Shown piece by piece: positions 28,967 to 37,971 of a DNA stretch of 64,000 bases. How positions within the stretch are numbered: position 1 is the stretch's first letter; each line of letters begins with the position of its first letter. Location of the stretch: positions 1-64,000 of the forward strand of contig NZ_NIQC01000001.1 in NCBI RefSeq assembly GCF_002216005.1, read 5' to 3'. This stretch comes from Natranaerobius trueperi. Lineage in GTDB: Bacteria > Bacillota > Natranaerobiia > Natranaerobiales > Natranaerobiaceae. Below the pieces are notes generated by a model, which saw nothing but the letters and a program-made list of their open reading frames with translations, ran no database searches and had not been told where the DNA came from. The position numbers and the translations under genes are program-made.

Positions 28967-28994
28967 AAAAAAACCTCCCTAAAATTATGGGAGG
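28967..28994 (-). terminator. Terminator of the fliD-fliS-fliT transcript
   Basis: CCTCCC/GGGAGG (28974-28979 and 28989-28994) followed by seven T on the minus strand, just after the stop codon at 29001. Confidence 0.8.
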
Positions 28995-29000
28995 CCAGCT

Positions 29001-29444
29001 CTAATTCTTTTTATCAAAAAAGAATCCTTCACCTTTACTTCTATTTTTACCTGAAAGATATGCATCAACAGTCTGCTTATCCATCTTAGTCTTTTTGAGC
29101 TCCTCACCGATATTAGACTTTTTATTATTTAATTTACTTTCTAAAGCCTTATTTTTCTCTATAGCAGTTTCAATATTTTCTTGACTTTCCTTTTGAAGTG
29201 TTCTTATTTCTTTTAAATATGGTTCTTCTACATAATCTTGATACTCTTCTTTATAACCTATAATAATCTCTTTTAATCTATCAACCTCTTTCATGATTTC
29301 TTGTTTCTTTTCAAAAAGAGACATAAACTCATCAACTTTATCTTTTGCTACCAACTTTTCTTGACGTTCTGTTAAGTTTAAAAACTTTTTAGTCTGCTTT
29401 CTATGTTCCTTTAGATATTGTATCCACTCATTAAGCTTTTCCAC
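29001..29444 (-). CDS. fliT: FliT-like flagellar chaperone
   Basis: 147 residues, entirely helical and highly charged, with an N-terminal part like small flagellar export chaperones (LNEWIQYLKEHRKQTKKFLNLTERQEKLVAKDKVDEFMSLFEKKQEIMKEVDRL). It has no strong motif. The assignment rests on size, helicity and its place directly after fliS (14-base overlap), where fliT lies in B. subtilis. FliT proteins chaperone FliD before export. An FlgN-type chaperone is the main alternative. Confidence 0.6.
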   Translation of the reverse strand: MEKLNEWIQYLKEHRKQTKKFLNLTERQEKLVAKDKVDEFMSLFEKKQEIMKEVDRLKEIIIGYKEEYQDYVEEPYLKEIRTLQKESQENIETAIEKNKALESKLNNKKSNIGEELKKTKMDKQTVDAYLSGKNRSKGEGFFFDKKN

Positions 29445-29853
29445 TTATGCCACCTGCCTGTGTTTTAACACCTTTACTAGCCCCTGCTTTTTTAGAAGCT
29501 TCATCAAAAGTTTGTCTCATTTCTCTCATCATCTTCATCACATAATCAATCTTTTCAGTATCCTTTTTTATGTTAGCTTGAACAAGTTCATTTAACATAA
29601 AATCATATAACCTAAGTAAATTAGTAGCTACTTCACCTTGTTTAGTATCTAAAGAGTTCATAAGCTCAGTTACAATAGCTTGAGCTCTCTTTAGCTTATA
29701 ATTAGCATCCTTCATTTCCTTTTTATTTATATGTTCCTTTGCTTGCTTTAAAAATTTGAGTCCCCCATCGAAAAGCATCAATAGAAGCTTTTCAGAGCTT
29801 GCAGTCTTAATTTGTGTTTCTTTGTAGTTGTTGTAAGGATTCTGTCCGTACAA
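29431..29853 (-). CDS. fliS: Flagellin-specific chaperone FliS
   Basis: 140 residues with the family pattern: YNNYKETQIKTASSEKLLLMLFDGGLKFLKQAKEHI, helical throughout, RAQAIVTELMNSLD and ATNLLRLYDFMLNELVQANI. FliS binds the flagellin C-terminus, stops premature polymerisation in the cytoplasm, and in B. subtilis helps FliW-dependent release of CsrA. Starts 16 bases after fliD and overlaps the fliT-like gene. Confidence 0.92.
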   Translation of the reverse strand: MYGQNPYNNYKETQIKTASSEKLLLMLFDGGLKFLKQAKEHINKKEMKDANYKLKRAQAIVTELMNSLDTKQGEVATNLLRLYDFMLNELVQANIKKDTEKIDYVMKMMREMRQTFDEASKKAGASKGVKTQAGGISGKA

Positions 29854-29869
29854 GCTAAAAGCCCCCTTT

Positions 29870-31414
29870 CTACATCATCATATCTCCCATACCTTGCATC
29901 ATACCTTGTGACTCTGCCTGAAGGTTCATTATACCTTCTTCCATTCGAGTAAACTCAGACCATAGCCTATCTTCTCTTTGGTCCATACGTCTTTCTCTAC
30001 TTTCAATCCTATCTTCTATTCTATCAACTTCACCCATTTTAGAGATCAACCTATTTTCAATCACAGAATGATCTCTATTATGTGATTGCCCAGCTGTAGG
30101 TTCACTATCATATACAACACCATCTAGGTATTCATCTAGCCTAGTAGCTATACCATCATCACCAGAAAAAAGTTCTTCAACAGCTTCAGGATTATTTCTC
30201 ATCTGTTCTTCTAACTTATCATAATCAATTGATATTTCAGATGCATCAGCACCAGTAAAACCACCATCTGCCATACTTGCTCCAACTTCTATACCAAACT
30301 GAGCTGGAACTAAAGAATCAACCTCTTCACCATCAATTGTAATATCTTTAGCACTTACATCTACAGGTTCTGTAACATTAGTTCTCATATTTCTCATAAT
30401 ATTATTAATAGTAGTATCACCCTGTAGAGCACCAGACTCAACAGACTCTTCATCTGAAGCTTCATCATCTATAACAGTTACATCTGTCTTTTCTTCTAAA
30501 CCACCTATAATCTCATTATAACTTTCTTCAAAACTTTCTACATCTTCTCTTGCACTATTTAAATCTTTAGATACAGAAACATTAGTGTGAACTGAACCAT
30601 CTTCTAAATCTTCACTAGTAAGATCAGAAATATCAACCTCTACACCTTCAGCTATTTCTATCTGATTACTAGACTCTTCTATAGTTACAAGTTCATTATT
30701 AATATGCACCTTAGCATCTTCTGCTTCTTGCCAAATCTTTTTATTTTCACCATTTTCATCGAATTCATCCTCTAGATTAAGCCAATCTAACACATCTCCA
30801 CTACTCTCATCTGAAATTTCTATTTCATTCTCTTTACCCGGTTCTTCGGCTTCTAACTGTAAGTAGCTTCCGGCAATCACACTAGCATTTACAGGTATAT
30901 CATCTTTATCAACTTCTTCTAAGTTTCCATCTTCATCTTCTTTTTCTACTTTTTCTATTAACCCATTATTAATATCCTCTACAACATCATTAAGTGAATC
31001 CTCTTCAGATACCTCTACAGTATATCTATGTTCACCTACTTCTAAAACTAAGTTACCATCTCTTCCTTCTTCAGGCTCTTCAATTGCTTCAGTTGAACCT
31101 AACCGATGTCTTTTAGCAACCTGATCTATTTCTACATCATAATTTCCTTCTTGTGCATTATTATCTGCTGAAACACTTACTATATCATCACTACTACTAG
31201 CTTCCATCCCTTGAAAGGTACTCCTATTTGATAAGCTAGATAGATCATCACTTAGACCAGATAACATTTTATTTACATCTCGCCACTCATCTTTTTTACC
31301 TTCAACCTCACCGATATCTGCTTGTTTTCTTTGTATAGGTTGTCTTTCAACTTCCATGAGTTGTTGTATCAACCCTTGTGTGTCAAATCCTGTAGCTATA
31401 CCTCCTAATCGCAA
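29870..31414 (-). CDS. fliD: Flagellar cap protein FliD
   Basis: 514 residues: MRLGGIATGFDTQGLIQQLMEVERQPIQRKQ at the N-terminus, FliD_C region with FGIEVGASMADGGFTGADASEISIDYDKLEEQMRNNPEAVEELFSGDDGIA, and a C-terminal amphipathic coiled coil. The middle is rich in Asp and Glu, consistent with a salt-adapted extracellular protein. Located directly upstream of fliS as in Bacillus. Ends in Met-rich QGMMQGMGDMMM, an unusual tail. Confidence 0.92.
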   Translation of the reverse strand: MRLGGIATGFDTQGLIQQLMEVERQPIQRKQADIGEVEGKKDEWRDVNKMLSGLSDDLSSLSNRSTFQGMEASSSDDIVSVSADNNAQEGNYDVEIDQVAKRHRLGSTEAIEEPEEGRDGNLVLEVGEHRYTVEVSEEDSLNDVVEDINNGLIEKVEKEDEDGNLEEVDKDDIPVNASVIAGSYLQLEAEEPGKENEIEISDESSGDVLDWLNLEDEFDENGENKKIWQEAEDAKVHINNELVTIEESSNQIEIAEGVEVDISDLTSEDLEDGSVHTNVSVSKDLNSAREDVESFEESYNEIIGGLEEKTDVTVIDDEASDEESVESGALQGDTTINNIMRNMRTNVTEPVDVSAKDITIDGEEVDSLVPAQFGIEVGASMADGGFTGADASEISIDYDKLEEQMRNNPEAVEELFSGDDGIATRLDEYLDGVVYDSEPTAGQSHNRDHSVIENRLISKMGEVDRIEDRIESRERRMDQREDRLWSEFTRMEEGIMNLQAESQGMMQGMGDMMM

Positions 31415-31432
31415 CCTTACACCTCCTCAAAC

Positions 31433-31792
31433 TCAAGATTCTTCATCTACTATTAATCCTGCAACCTCTTGTATTCCTGCTATAATATCTAGCATCTTCT
31501 CTGGTGGTATTTCTCTTATAACTTCATCATTTTGTCTATCTATTACTTCTACCCATACCTCTTCTGTTTTTTCATGTATATTAAAATCAAACCCCTTATC
31601 TACAAACTTATCTAGTTCCTTAAAATCCTCCAAAGCTTTCTCAACCTCATCCCGGTTCAGCTCTTCTCTACGCTTATCTGGAGCCAATTCATCTTCTGCC
31701 ATCTTATTTTCAACCATCTTGCCCCCAGATCTACTCCGGTCAAGGTTATCCAGGCCTTGAACCCTAGTAATAGATTCCGCTTCAATTTTCAC
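31433..31792 (-). CDS. flaG: FlaG family protein
   Basis: 119 residues. The C-terminal two thirds carry the FlaG pattern: LDKFVDKGFDFNIHEKTEEVWVEVIDRQNDEVIREIPPEKMLDIIAGIQEVAGLIVDE. FlaG proteins influence filament length in several bacteria. Start is GTG 31792 with GGAGGTGAG upstream. Between flagellin and fliD as in B. subtilis (yvyC position), 18 bases before fliD. Confidence 0.88.
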   Translation of the reverse strand: MKIEAESITRVQGLDNLDRSRSGGKMVENKMAEDELAPDKRREELNRDEVEKALEDFKELDKFVDKGFDFNIHEKTEEVWVEVIDRQNDEVIREIPPEKMLDIIAGIQEVAGLIVDEES

Positions 31793-31813
31793 CTGAACTC
31801 ACCTCCCAATAGG

Positions 31814-31842
31814 AAAAAAGCCGACCGACTTAGTCGGCCGGC
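31814..31842 (-). terminator. Flagellin terminator
   Basis: A GC-rich ten-pair hairpin (GCCGACCGAC/GTCGGCCGGC, 31820-31842) with a three-base loop, followed by six T on the minus strand, 14 bases after the flagellin stop codon. This strong signal separates flagellin from flaG. Confidence 0.85.
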
Positions 31843-31855
31843 CTCATTTTCTAAC

Positions 31856-33406
31856 TTATTGTAATAGCTGAAGTACTGACTGTGGCTGCATGTTAGCCTG
31901 TGCCATCATAGCTGTACCAGCTTCTTCAAGCACCTGCTGAGTTGAGAAGTCCATCATTTCTTCTGCCATATCAACATCTCTAATTCTAGATTCAGCAGCT
32001 TCTAAGTTCTCTGAAGCTACACTTAAGTTATTAATAGTGTGCTCTAATCTGTTCTGTAAAGCACCAAGCTCTGAACGCTGTTCAGAAACTGTGTCTAGTG
32101 CTTCGTCAATATCTGAAATAGCTGAGTCTGCAGAATCTTGAGTTGATACATCGATTCCTCCATCTCCCCGAATTTCTATTACTTCATCTGCTTCCAATTC
32201 AGTATTCATATCAAAAATAGGATCTGCATCTTCAATGGCGGCATCTAGATCACCTGCCGTACCATTGTCCAGATCTGAGTCAACCTCCCAATCTATGTCT
32301 TCTACATTGAAAAACCCTTCTGGGGCGTCAGAAAATGGAGTAGTACCATCTATGTCATCATTGTTGAAACTTACAGCAACTAAGTCTCCATCCTCATTTA
32401 TTAAGCCTTGTTCAATAGTATCAAACGCACTATCTTCATCTACATCAGGAAAATCAAAGTGATCTCCAAAGTCTTCTTCAATTACTGTATACTCTCCGGA
32501 GTCTAAACCATTTTCCATATCAACTCTTGCTGTTCCTTCAAAATCAACATTTTCAAAGTCAGAATCTGCATCCATCGATACCGTGCCTGATGTTACAGGA
32601 TCGTCAAATTCAATACCAGCGTCATCACTAGTTCCTACTATTTCTGCCTGAGAAATATTATCTACATCAGTAGCTTCCTCTAAAAATTCATATTCACTAC
32701 CATTTTGACTTACAGCTACAATATCACCATCTTCATTTTCCAAACCATAATTAGCTGTTACTTCACCATCAGCAGTAGTAACATTATCAATTTCAACTAC
32801 ATTAAGTTCTTGTTCGCCTTCTTCCAAGCCAAGTGCCTCTTCATCAATATCCCTTATATCTTCTTCAATGCTAGTAGTGAAACTTGCACCACCATCTCCA
32901 GCTACTCCTAGTGCATCTGCACTCATATCACCAATTTCTAGGTCAATATTTTGACCTTCGTTAGCACCTATGTGGAAAGTACCTTCAAAGCTTCCATCTA
33001 CTAGTTCTTGGGTGTTAAATTCAGTAGTTTCTGAAATTCTTCCAAGTTCTTCAGCTAACTGATCCATTTCATCCTGAATCGCACCACGATCATCATCAAT
33101 GTTAGTGTCGTTAGCTGACTGAACAGCTAGTTCTCTCATTCTTTGTAAGATGTTGTGAGACTCTTCTAGTGCACCTTCTGCAGTTTGGATCATGCTGATA
33201 CTGTCCTGAGCATTACTTACTGCTTGATTAAGTCCGCTAACCTGTCCACGCATTTTCTCTGAAATGGATAGACCTGCAGCATCATCAGCAGCTCTGTTGA
33301 TTCTTTGTCCACTTGAAAGTCTTTCTAAGTTCTTTTGCATGTTGTTGTTAGTTTGTGATAAGTTACGGTGAGCGTTCAACGCTTCAACGTTTGTGTTAAT
33401 TCTCAT
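31856..33406 (-). CDS. hag: Flagellin with an acidic central insertion
   Basis: 516 residues. Conserved D0/D1 ends: MRINTNVEALNAHRNLSQTNNNMQKNLERLSSGQRINRAADDAAGLSISEKMRGQ, and the C-terminal ENLEAAESRIRDVDMAEEMMDFSTQQVLEEAGTAMMAQANMQPQSVLQLLQ. The middle (about 175-410) is an Asp/Glu-rich surface domain with repeated DGDIVAVSQNGSE / DGDLVAVSFNNDD-type segments, far larger than in Bacillus Hag. ATG 33406 follows AAGGAGG; the longer frame upstream is leader. FliW and CsrA genes lie directly upstream and likely control its translation. Confidence 0.95.
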   Translation of the reverse strand: MRINTNVEALNAHRNLSQTNNNMQKNLERLSSGQRINRAADDAAGLSISEKMRGQVSGLNQAVSNAQDSISMIQTAEGALEESHNILQRMRELAVQSANDTNIDDDRGAIQDEMDQLAEELGRISETTEFNTQELVDGSFEGTFHIGANEGQNIDLEIGDMSADALGVAGDGGASFTTSIEEDIRDIDEEALGLEEGEQELNVVEIDNVTTADGEVTANYGLENEDGDIVAVSQNGSEYEFLEEATDVDNISQAEIVGTSDDAGIEFDDPVTSGTVSMDADSDFENVDFEGTARVDMENGLDSGEYTVIEEDFGDHFDFPDVDEDSAFDTIEQGLINEDGDLVAVSFNNDDIDGTTPFSDAPEGFFNVEDIDWEVDSDLDNGTAGDLDAAIEDADPIFDMNTELEADEVIEIRGDGGIDVSTQDSADSAISDIDEALDTVSEQRSELGALQNRLEHTINNLSVASENLEAAESRIRDVDMAEEMMDFSTQQVLEEAGTAMMAQANMQPQSVLQLLQ

Positions 33407-33410
33407 TAAA

Positions 33411-33465
33411 ATCATCCTCCTTGAAATTTTAGTTTTGGGCTTCCCTGCCCGAATAGTCCTTCTCT
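33411..33465 (-). promoter_or_regulatory. Probable CsrA-binding leader of flagellin mRNA
   Basis: On the minus strand the leader has GGGC-AGGGAA-GCCC (33450-33437), a hairpin with GGA in its loop, AGAAGGACT just upstream, and AAGGAGGATG at the ribosome site. Loop-exposed GGA plus GGA at the Shine-Dalgarno is how CsrA represses flagellin translation in B. subtilis. A further GGTGG/CCACC hairpin lies at 33465-33485. Confidence 0.6.
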
Positions 33466-33650
33466 CGGTGGCCACCTCGAGAAATTATATGATTAACCCC
33501 TTAAAGGGATAATCTCAAATTTTAGCTTCTACTATAATAATCGGATAATATCGATAATATATGAAGTGCTTGAGATGTTGTTACAAGCAATTATGTTGTA
33601 ATAAATACTAAATACTCTTATTTACTCTTTTATAGAACCTGATTTCAAAA

Positions 33651-33887
33651 TTATTCTTTGTTATTTTTAAAAGCTTCAGTAAGCTTACCTAACATATTAC
33701 CTGACACCTTAGATGCTTCTAAGTTCTCTTTTTGTATCTTTTGATAAACCTCAGACCTATAGATCTCTACATCCTTAGGTGCTTTAATACCTACCTTAAC
33801 CCGGTCACCCTCTATAGCTACTACAGTAAGCTCTATGTCATCACCTAACATGATGGATTCATTAGCTTTTCTAGTTAGTACTAGCAT
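33651..33887 (-). CDS. csrA: Carbon storage regulator CsrA
   Basis: 78 residues: MLVLTRKANESIMLGDDIELTVVAIEGDRVKVGIKAPKDVEIYRSEVYQKI, the complete CsrA core with the RNA-contacting N-terminal strand and the GIKAP/V-I-R-E region, plus a longer C-terminal tail. Binds GGA motifs in mRNA leaders. The start codon shares a base with the fliW stop (TAATG), so the repressor and its protein antagonist are made together. Flagellin is the expected target. Confidence 0.95.
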   Translation of the reverse strand: MLVLTRKANESIMLGDDIELTVVAIEGDRVKVGIKAPKDVEIYRSEVYQKIQKENLEASKVSGNMLGKLTEAFKNNKE

Positions 33888-34330
33888 TAGACTGCACCTC
33901 GCGTTTTGGTTTCACTAAAGAGAGGGTGTTTAGTACCATAAGGTGAAGGATGTAAAACTATCTGTTTACCTAACCTTCTATCTGGGTTTATGATAAGAGG
34001 TCCTTTTAAGTTAGCAGTAGCTTTATTAATATCATCTGGTACTGTAACTAAAGTTAACACTACTGCACTAGAACTATCTTCTAGATCTATAGAAGCTAGT
34101 TCATTTTTATGTATATCTATTTGATAATCATTAAAAAACTGATTTGGATCAATTAACACAAAGAATAGTGCTTCATTTTCAACTGATTGAAGGTACCAAA
34201 AAGGAGTACCCTCTTCTCCTTCTAAAAGAAGATAACGCTTATGGTCTGAAAAACCAATTAAACCGTTTGGAAAAGTAATTACTTTCTGATCATCTATTTC
34301 AATCTCCCCTAAGGGACTGTTAATTTTCAT
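33887..34330 (-). CDS. fliW: Flagellar assembly factor FliW
   Basis: 147 residues: INSPLGEIEIDDQKVITFPNGLIGFSDHKRYLLLEGEEGTPFWYLQSVENEALFFVLIDP and VTVPDDINKATANLKGPLIINPDRRLGKQIVL are the FliW signature blocks. In B. subtilis FliW binds either flagellin or CsrA, so flagellin export frees FliW to relieve CsrA repression. ATG 34330 follows GAGGTG. 21 bases after the YviE-like gene. Confidence 0.95.
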   Translation of the reverse strand: MKINSPLGEIEIDDQKVITFPNGLIGFSDHKRYLLLEGEEGTPFWYLQSVENEALFFVLIDPNQFFNDYQIDIHKNELASIDLEDSSSAVVLTLVTVPDDINKATANLKGPLIINPDRRLGKQIVLHPSPYGTKHPLFSETKTRGAV

Positions 34331-34351
34331 AAGTAACACCTCGTTTTGAGT

Positions 34352-34897
34352 TTATTCTACCCTAATATCAATATGAGGTTTTGGGTTAACATCAATGTTT
34401 AAAGAACCTGACTCTATATAAGCTCTTTTAGCTATATCTTCTAGATCAACCTGTACATCACCAGGTGTATAGTCAGTATTAACACCACCTTCAACAAAGT
34501 TAATATCAGGTGGATTTTCAGGAACTAAACCAAGATTTAGTTCCTTTTCAGGCCAGATTTCTTGTAATACCTGATCTATTAAAGGGTTACCTTCATTTTC
34601 TATTTGTTGTAATTGGTCTCCAAATGAAGCTATACGCCCGATAGTTTCAAGAGCAGTTTGCATACCTTCATTAGCTGACTGTTCTCTAACCCTAACTAAT
34701 CCATAATAACCCAAATCTTCTAAGGTTTGAGTATAGTCAATCTCTACCTCGGAAAATTCTTTAGATAACGAAAGTTGACTATCTTGTTCTTCGATTTGAT
34801 AGTCTCTTCTACTAGCATCTATTTCAGATTTCATAGGAGTAGAGTTAAGATTAAGTTTTCCAAAATTAAAATCAATTTGTAGATTATTATTTATCAT
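34352..34897 (-). CDS. DUF6470 (YviE-like) flagellar-locus protein
   Basis: 181 residues: MINNNLQIDFNFGKLNLNSTPMKSEIDASRRDYQIEEQ at the N-terminus, ETIGRIASFGDQLQQIENEGNPLIDQV in the middle and a C-terminal GSLNIDVNPKPHIDIRV. This pattern and its place between flgL and fliW match B. subtilis YviE. The function is unknown. Twelve bases after flgL, so translationally linked to the hook-filament junction genes. Confidence 0.8.
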   Translation of the reverse strand: MINNNLQIDFNFGKLNLNSTPMKSEIDASRRDYQIEEQDSQLSLSKEFSEVEIDYTQTLEDLGYYGLVRVREQSANEGMQTALETIGRIASFGDQLQQIENEGNPLIDQVLQEIWPEKELNLGLVPENPPDINFVEGGVNTDYTPGDVQVDLEDIAKRAYIESGSLNIDVNPKPHIDIRVE

Positions 34898-34909
34898 TAA
34901 CTTACCCCC

Positions 34910-35845
34910 TTACTGAAGAAAATCCATCAGTGTGGGCTGGATAATTCTTGCACCAGCAGATAGTGCCATTCTATGTACATTTTCTTGGTTTTTTAGCTCC
35001 ATAATAGTTTCTGCCATATCAGCATCTTCTACTTCAGAAAGCTCTTCTTTAGTTAGGTGTTCAATTTCTTGTAGTCTGTTTTTACTCATCTCTAGTCTAT
35101 TTTGTCTAGCCCCTACTTCAGCTTGGTTTTCTAGGTTTTTATCTATCCACCCATCAATTTCACCTAATCTATCATTAGAAAGTGAATCAGTATCACCATC
35201 TTTTAAATCCTGATAGATATTTTCTAAAGTTTGAAACATATTATCTTGATTTTCTATATCATCTTCGTCTTCCGGAAATTCTTCACCAAATACATCAGTT
35301 CCAGTTAAGTTTTTATTAACTGTTACATCAGAACTAATATCAACTTTTAAATCACCTTCATTGCCGTTATATGTAACACCAGTGTTACCATCTGCATCTT
35401 CAATTAATTCAAAAGGTTTTTCAGTGGTATTATGACCACCGAAAATATGCTTTTGATTAAAATCACTATTAGAGACTTCAACTAAATGACCCTTTAATTC
35501 ACCTACTTCTTCAGCTAGAGCATCTCTAGATCCTTGATCTAAACTATCACTTGCACCGTATACAGTAAGTTCTCTAACTCTTTGAAGAACGTCATTTACT
35601 TCACTTAAAGCTGAATCAGTACTAGTTAACCAAGAATCTGCATCGTCTATATTTTGCTGATATTTTGCTAGTTCACCTTCTTCTGTTCTCATACCCAAAG
35701 CACGTGCAATCCCTGCAGGGTCATCAGAAGGTCTGTGGATACTCTTACCAGTTGAGAGTTTTTCTTGTGTATGATTCATTTTTCTTAAGTTAGAGTTTAC
35801 ATTTCTAAGCATATTATCTGACATCATTTTATTTGTAACCCGCAT
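34910..35845 (-). CDS. flgL: Flagellar hook-filament junction protein FlgL
   Basis: 311 residues with flagellin-like ends: MRVTNKMMSDNMLRNVNSNLRKMNHTQEKLSTGKSIHRPSDDPAGIARALGMR, and C-terminal EDADMAETIMELKNQENVHRMALSAGARIIQPTLMDFLQ. FlgL (HAP3) joins FlgK to the filament. 18 bases downstream of flgK, in the standard order. Confidence 0.93.
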   Translation of the reverse strand: MRVTNKMMSDNMLRNVNSNLRKMNHTQEKLSTGKSIHRPSDDPAGIARALGMRTEEGELAKYQQNIDDADSWLTSTDSALSEVNDVLQRVRELTVYGASDSLDQGSRDALAEEVGELKGHLVEVSNSDFNQKHIFGGHNTTEKPFELIEDADGNTGVTYNGNEGDLKVDISSDVTVNKNLTGTDVFGEEFPEDEDDIENQDNMFQTLENIYQDLKDGDTDSLSNDRLGEIDGWIDKNLENQAEVGARQNRLEMSKNRLQEIEHLTKEELSEVEDADMAETIMELKNQENVHRMALSAGARIIQPTLMDFLQ

Positions 35846-35863
35846 ATAATACCCCTCCTATTA

Positions 35864-37414
35864 TTATCTACCGACAGTACCCATGCGGTTGATAATAGTA
35901 TCTAATGATTCATCTATAGTTGTGATAACTCTAGATGCAGCATTATAAGCATGCTGATGCTTTATCATATTAGTCATCTCTTCATCTAAAGATACACCAC
36001 TTACTGCTTCACGTTGGTTTTCTAATTGACCAACAAGAAGCTCTTGGTTTTCTACCATACGCATAGCTTCTTGTGTTTCTACTCCAAGATCAGCTACAGT
36101 TGAATCTATAAAATCATTAAAAGTAGCAGTACCATCTATATCATCTAAATCTTCTATTCCATCAAAAGTATCTTCATTAACATTTTCATGGATGATAGAA
36201 TGACTTTTAAGATCAGCTAACCTACGAGCATTTTCACCATTACCAAGATACTTACCTTCATCATCTTTTTCATATCCTGCATTAATTAAGTTAACATCTT
36301 GTTGGATTTCTTCATTAACATCTATAAATCTACTACCATCATTTTTAAATTCAAAGAAATCATCTTGTCTATTATCGCCATTCCCCTGTGCTTCATAATG
36401 GTTAAAAGCATCATCAGCACCATGAATTGCATTAAAGCTTTCACTAAGCTGGTAGGTAAGACTTCTTAGTTCATCTATATGATGGTCGACTATTTCATCT
36501 CGTGATTCAATTAATCCATTCATCTCACCTTCACCAAAGTTTACCTCACGCTCAGTATGATTCCAGATAACCTTACCACCCTTTGGTTCACTATCTGGAG
36601 TTTCTAGAAAATCATCATCTTCTTCTATTTCTAGTTCATCTTCAGGTATATACTCTAGTTCATTTACATCTGTACCATTAACTAAAGATGTACCACCAAT
36701 AGTAACACGAGCATTACCCATATCATCTTCAGAAAGGTTGAAATCAGTTAGTTCAGATAGTTCATCTAACAGCTGATCACGCTTGTCCCTTAGATCATTA
36801 GCATTTTGATTACTTTTAACCTCTACATTTTGGATTTGTTCGTTTAAGTCAGCTATTTGATTTGCTTTTGAGTTAATATCATCAACATTTATCTTGATGT
36901 TTTCATCTAAATCTTTTTTTAGATCAGTTAACTGATTATACATATGGTTAACTGTATCTGCTAGAGATACACCACGTTCTTTTACTTGAGTTCTAGCAGT
37001 TCTATCTTCAGGGTTTTGAGATAACTCTTGTAAAGAGTCCCAGAACTGATCAAACACATTCCTGATTCCAGAGTCTGAAGGTTCACTATAGATACTTTCT
37101 ATTTTTTTAAGGGTATCATATTTCATGTTCCATTCACCTTTAGAGTTGGTTTCATTTCTTATTTGAGTATCTATAAATTCATCACGAATCCGATCGATAC
37201 TTTCTGCTTCAACACCTGTACCAATTTGACCCGCTCCATGAGGGCTATTTATCCCAGGTCTAGAATAAGGACTTGTTGCACTCATATTAACTTTTTGTCT
37301 AGTGTATCCTTCAGTATTAGCATTAGCTATATTATGGCCTGCTGTATCTAGGGCTTTACTATTAGCAAATAGTGCTCTTCTAGCTGTTTCTATTCCGAAA
37401 AAGCTTGATCTCAA
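35864..37414 (-). CDS. flgK: Flagellar hook-associated protein FlgK
   Basis: 516 residues: N-terminal FGIETARRALFANSKALDTAGHNIANANTEGYTRQKVNM (rod-hook signature) and C-terminal GVSLDEEMTNMIKHQHAYNAASRVITTIDESLDTIINRMG. The middle holds the FlgK helical domain (DLNEQIQNVEVKSNQNANDLRDKRDQLLDELSEL) and is acidic. FlgK (HAP1) binds the hook distal end. Preceded by flgN, its export chaperone. Confidence 0.94.
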   Translation of the reverse strand: MRSSFFGIETARRALFANSKALDTAGHNIANANTEGYTRQKVNMSATSPYSRPGINSPHGAGQIGTGVEAESIDRIRDEFIDTQIRNETNSKGEWNMKYDTLKKIESIYSEPSDSGIRNVFDQFWDSLQELSQNPEDRTARTQVKERGVSLADTVNHMYNQLTDLKKDLDENIKINVDDINSKANQIADLNEQIQNVEVKSNQNANDLRDKRDQLLDELSELTDFNLSEDDMGNARVTIGGTSLVNGTDVNELEYIPEDELEIEEDDDFLETPDSEPKGGKVIWNHTEREVNFGEGEMNGLIESRDEIVDHHIDELRSLTYQLSESFNAIHGADDAFNHYEAQGNGDNRQDDFFEFKNDGSRFIDVNEEIQQDVNLINAGYEKDDEGKYLGNGENARRLADLKSHSIIHENVNEDTFDGIEDLDDIDGTATFNDFIDSTVADLGVETQEAMRMVENQELLVGQLENQREAVSGVSLDEEMTNMIKHQHAYNAASRVITTIDESLDTIINRMGTVGR

Positions 37415-37442
37415 GTTAATCTACCTCCCAACAAAGCGTGCA

Positions 37443-37955
37443 TTACATTTTTTTATCTAAAAAATTCTTATTTCCTGTAGTTGTTTTATTACTATCAGTC
37501 GCTATATTACTAGAGTAAGTTCCTGGATCTTCTTTACCCGCTCCAGAAACTATATCTAAACTAAAGTTTATATATGAAAGTGATTGTTCTATTAAAGAAT
37601 GGTTCTTAAAGTTTAAGTCTTTAAGTGTAGTAATAATATTTTCAAGACTATTAAAAGTACTTTCTAACCTAGCTTTTTCACTACTACTTGCATAATCAAT
37701 AATTTTAGAAAGAGTTAAGTTATCTTCTTTTTCTTGTAGTATTTCAGCTAAATGAGAAATTATCTCTAACCTTTGTTTTTCAAGTTCACTATTTTGAAAA
37801 ACAGCTTTTTGTTCTTGTTTTACCACTGGTTCTAACTCATCTATATGTCCATTAACAAGGATCTGTTGTTTCTTTTCTCCGTAATGTATTAGTAACTCAT
37901 AAGTTGCTAACTGTTCTTCTAGATTATCTGCTAACTTTTTAAATAAGTTTGACAT
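37443..37955 (-). CDS. flgN: FlgN-type flagellar export chaperone
   Basis: 170 residues, helical: MSNLFKKLADNLEEQLATYELLIHYGEKKQQILVNGHIDELEPVVKQEQKAVFQNSELEKQRLEIISHLA, the FlgN pattern, with an unstructured Ser/Thr/Asn-rich end. FlgN chaperones FlgK and FlgL. ATG 37955 has AGAGGTG upstream; the longer frame overlaps flgM and is unlikely to be used. Directly between flgM and flgK as in B. subtilis (yvyG). Confidence 0.85.
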   Translation of the reverse strand: MSNLFKKLADNLEEQLATYELLIHYGEKKQQILVNGHIDELEPVVKQEQKAVFQNSELEKQRLEIISHLAEILQEKEDNLTLSKIIDYASSSEKARLESTFNSLENIITTLKDLNFKNHSLIEQSLSYINFSLDIVSGAGKEDPGTYSSNIATDSNKTTTGNKNFLDKKM

Positions 37956-37971
37956 ATTAACACCTCTTTTT

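Noticed and set aside
33407-33650. Sigma-28 promoter for flagellin
   Set aside because: CCGATTAT is present near 33541, but no TAAA lies about 15 bases upstream, so the match is too weak to report.
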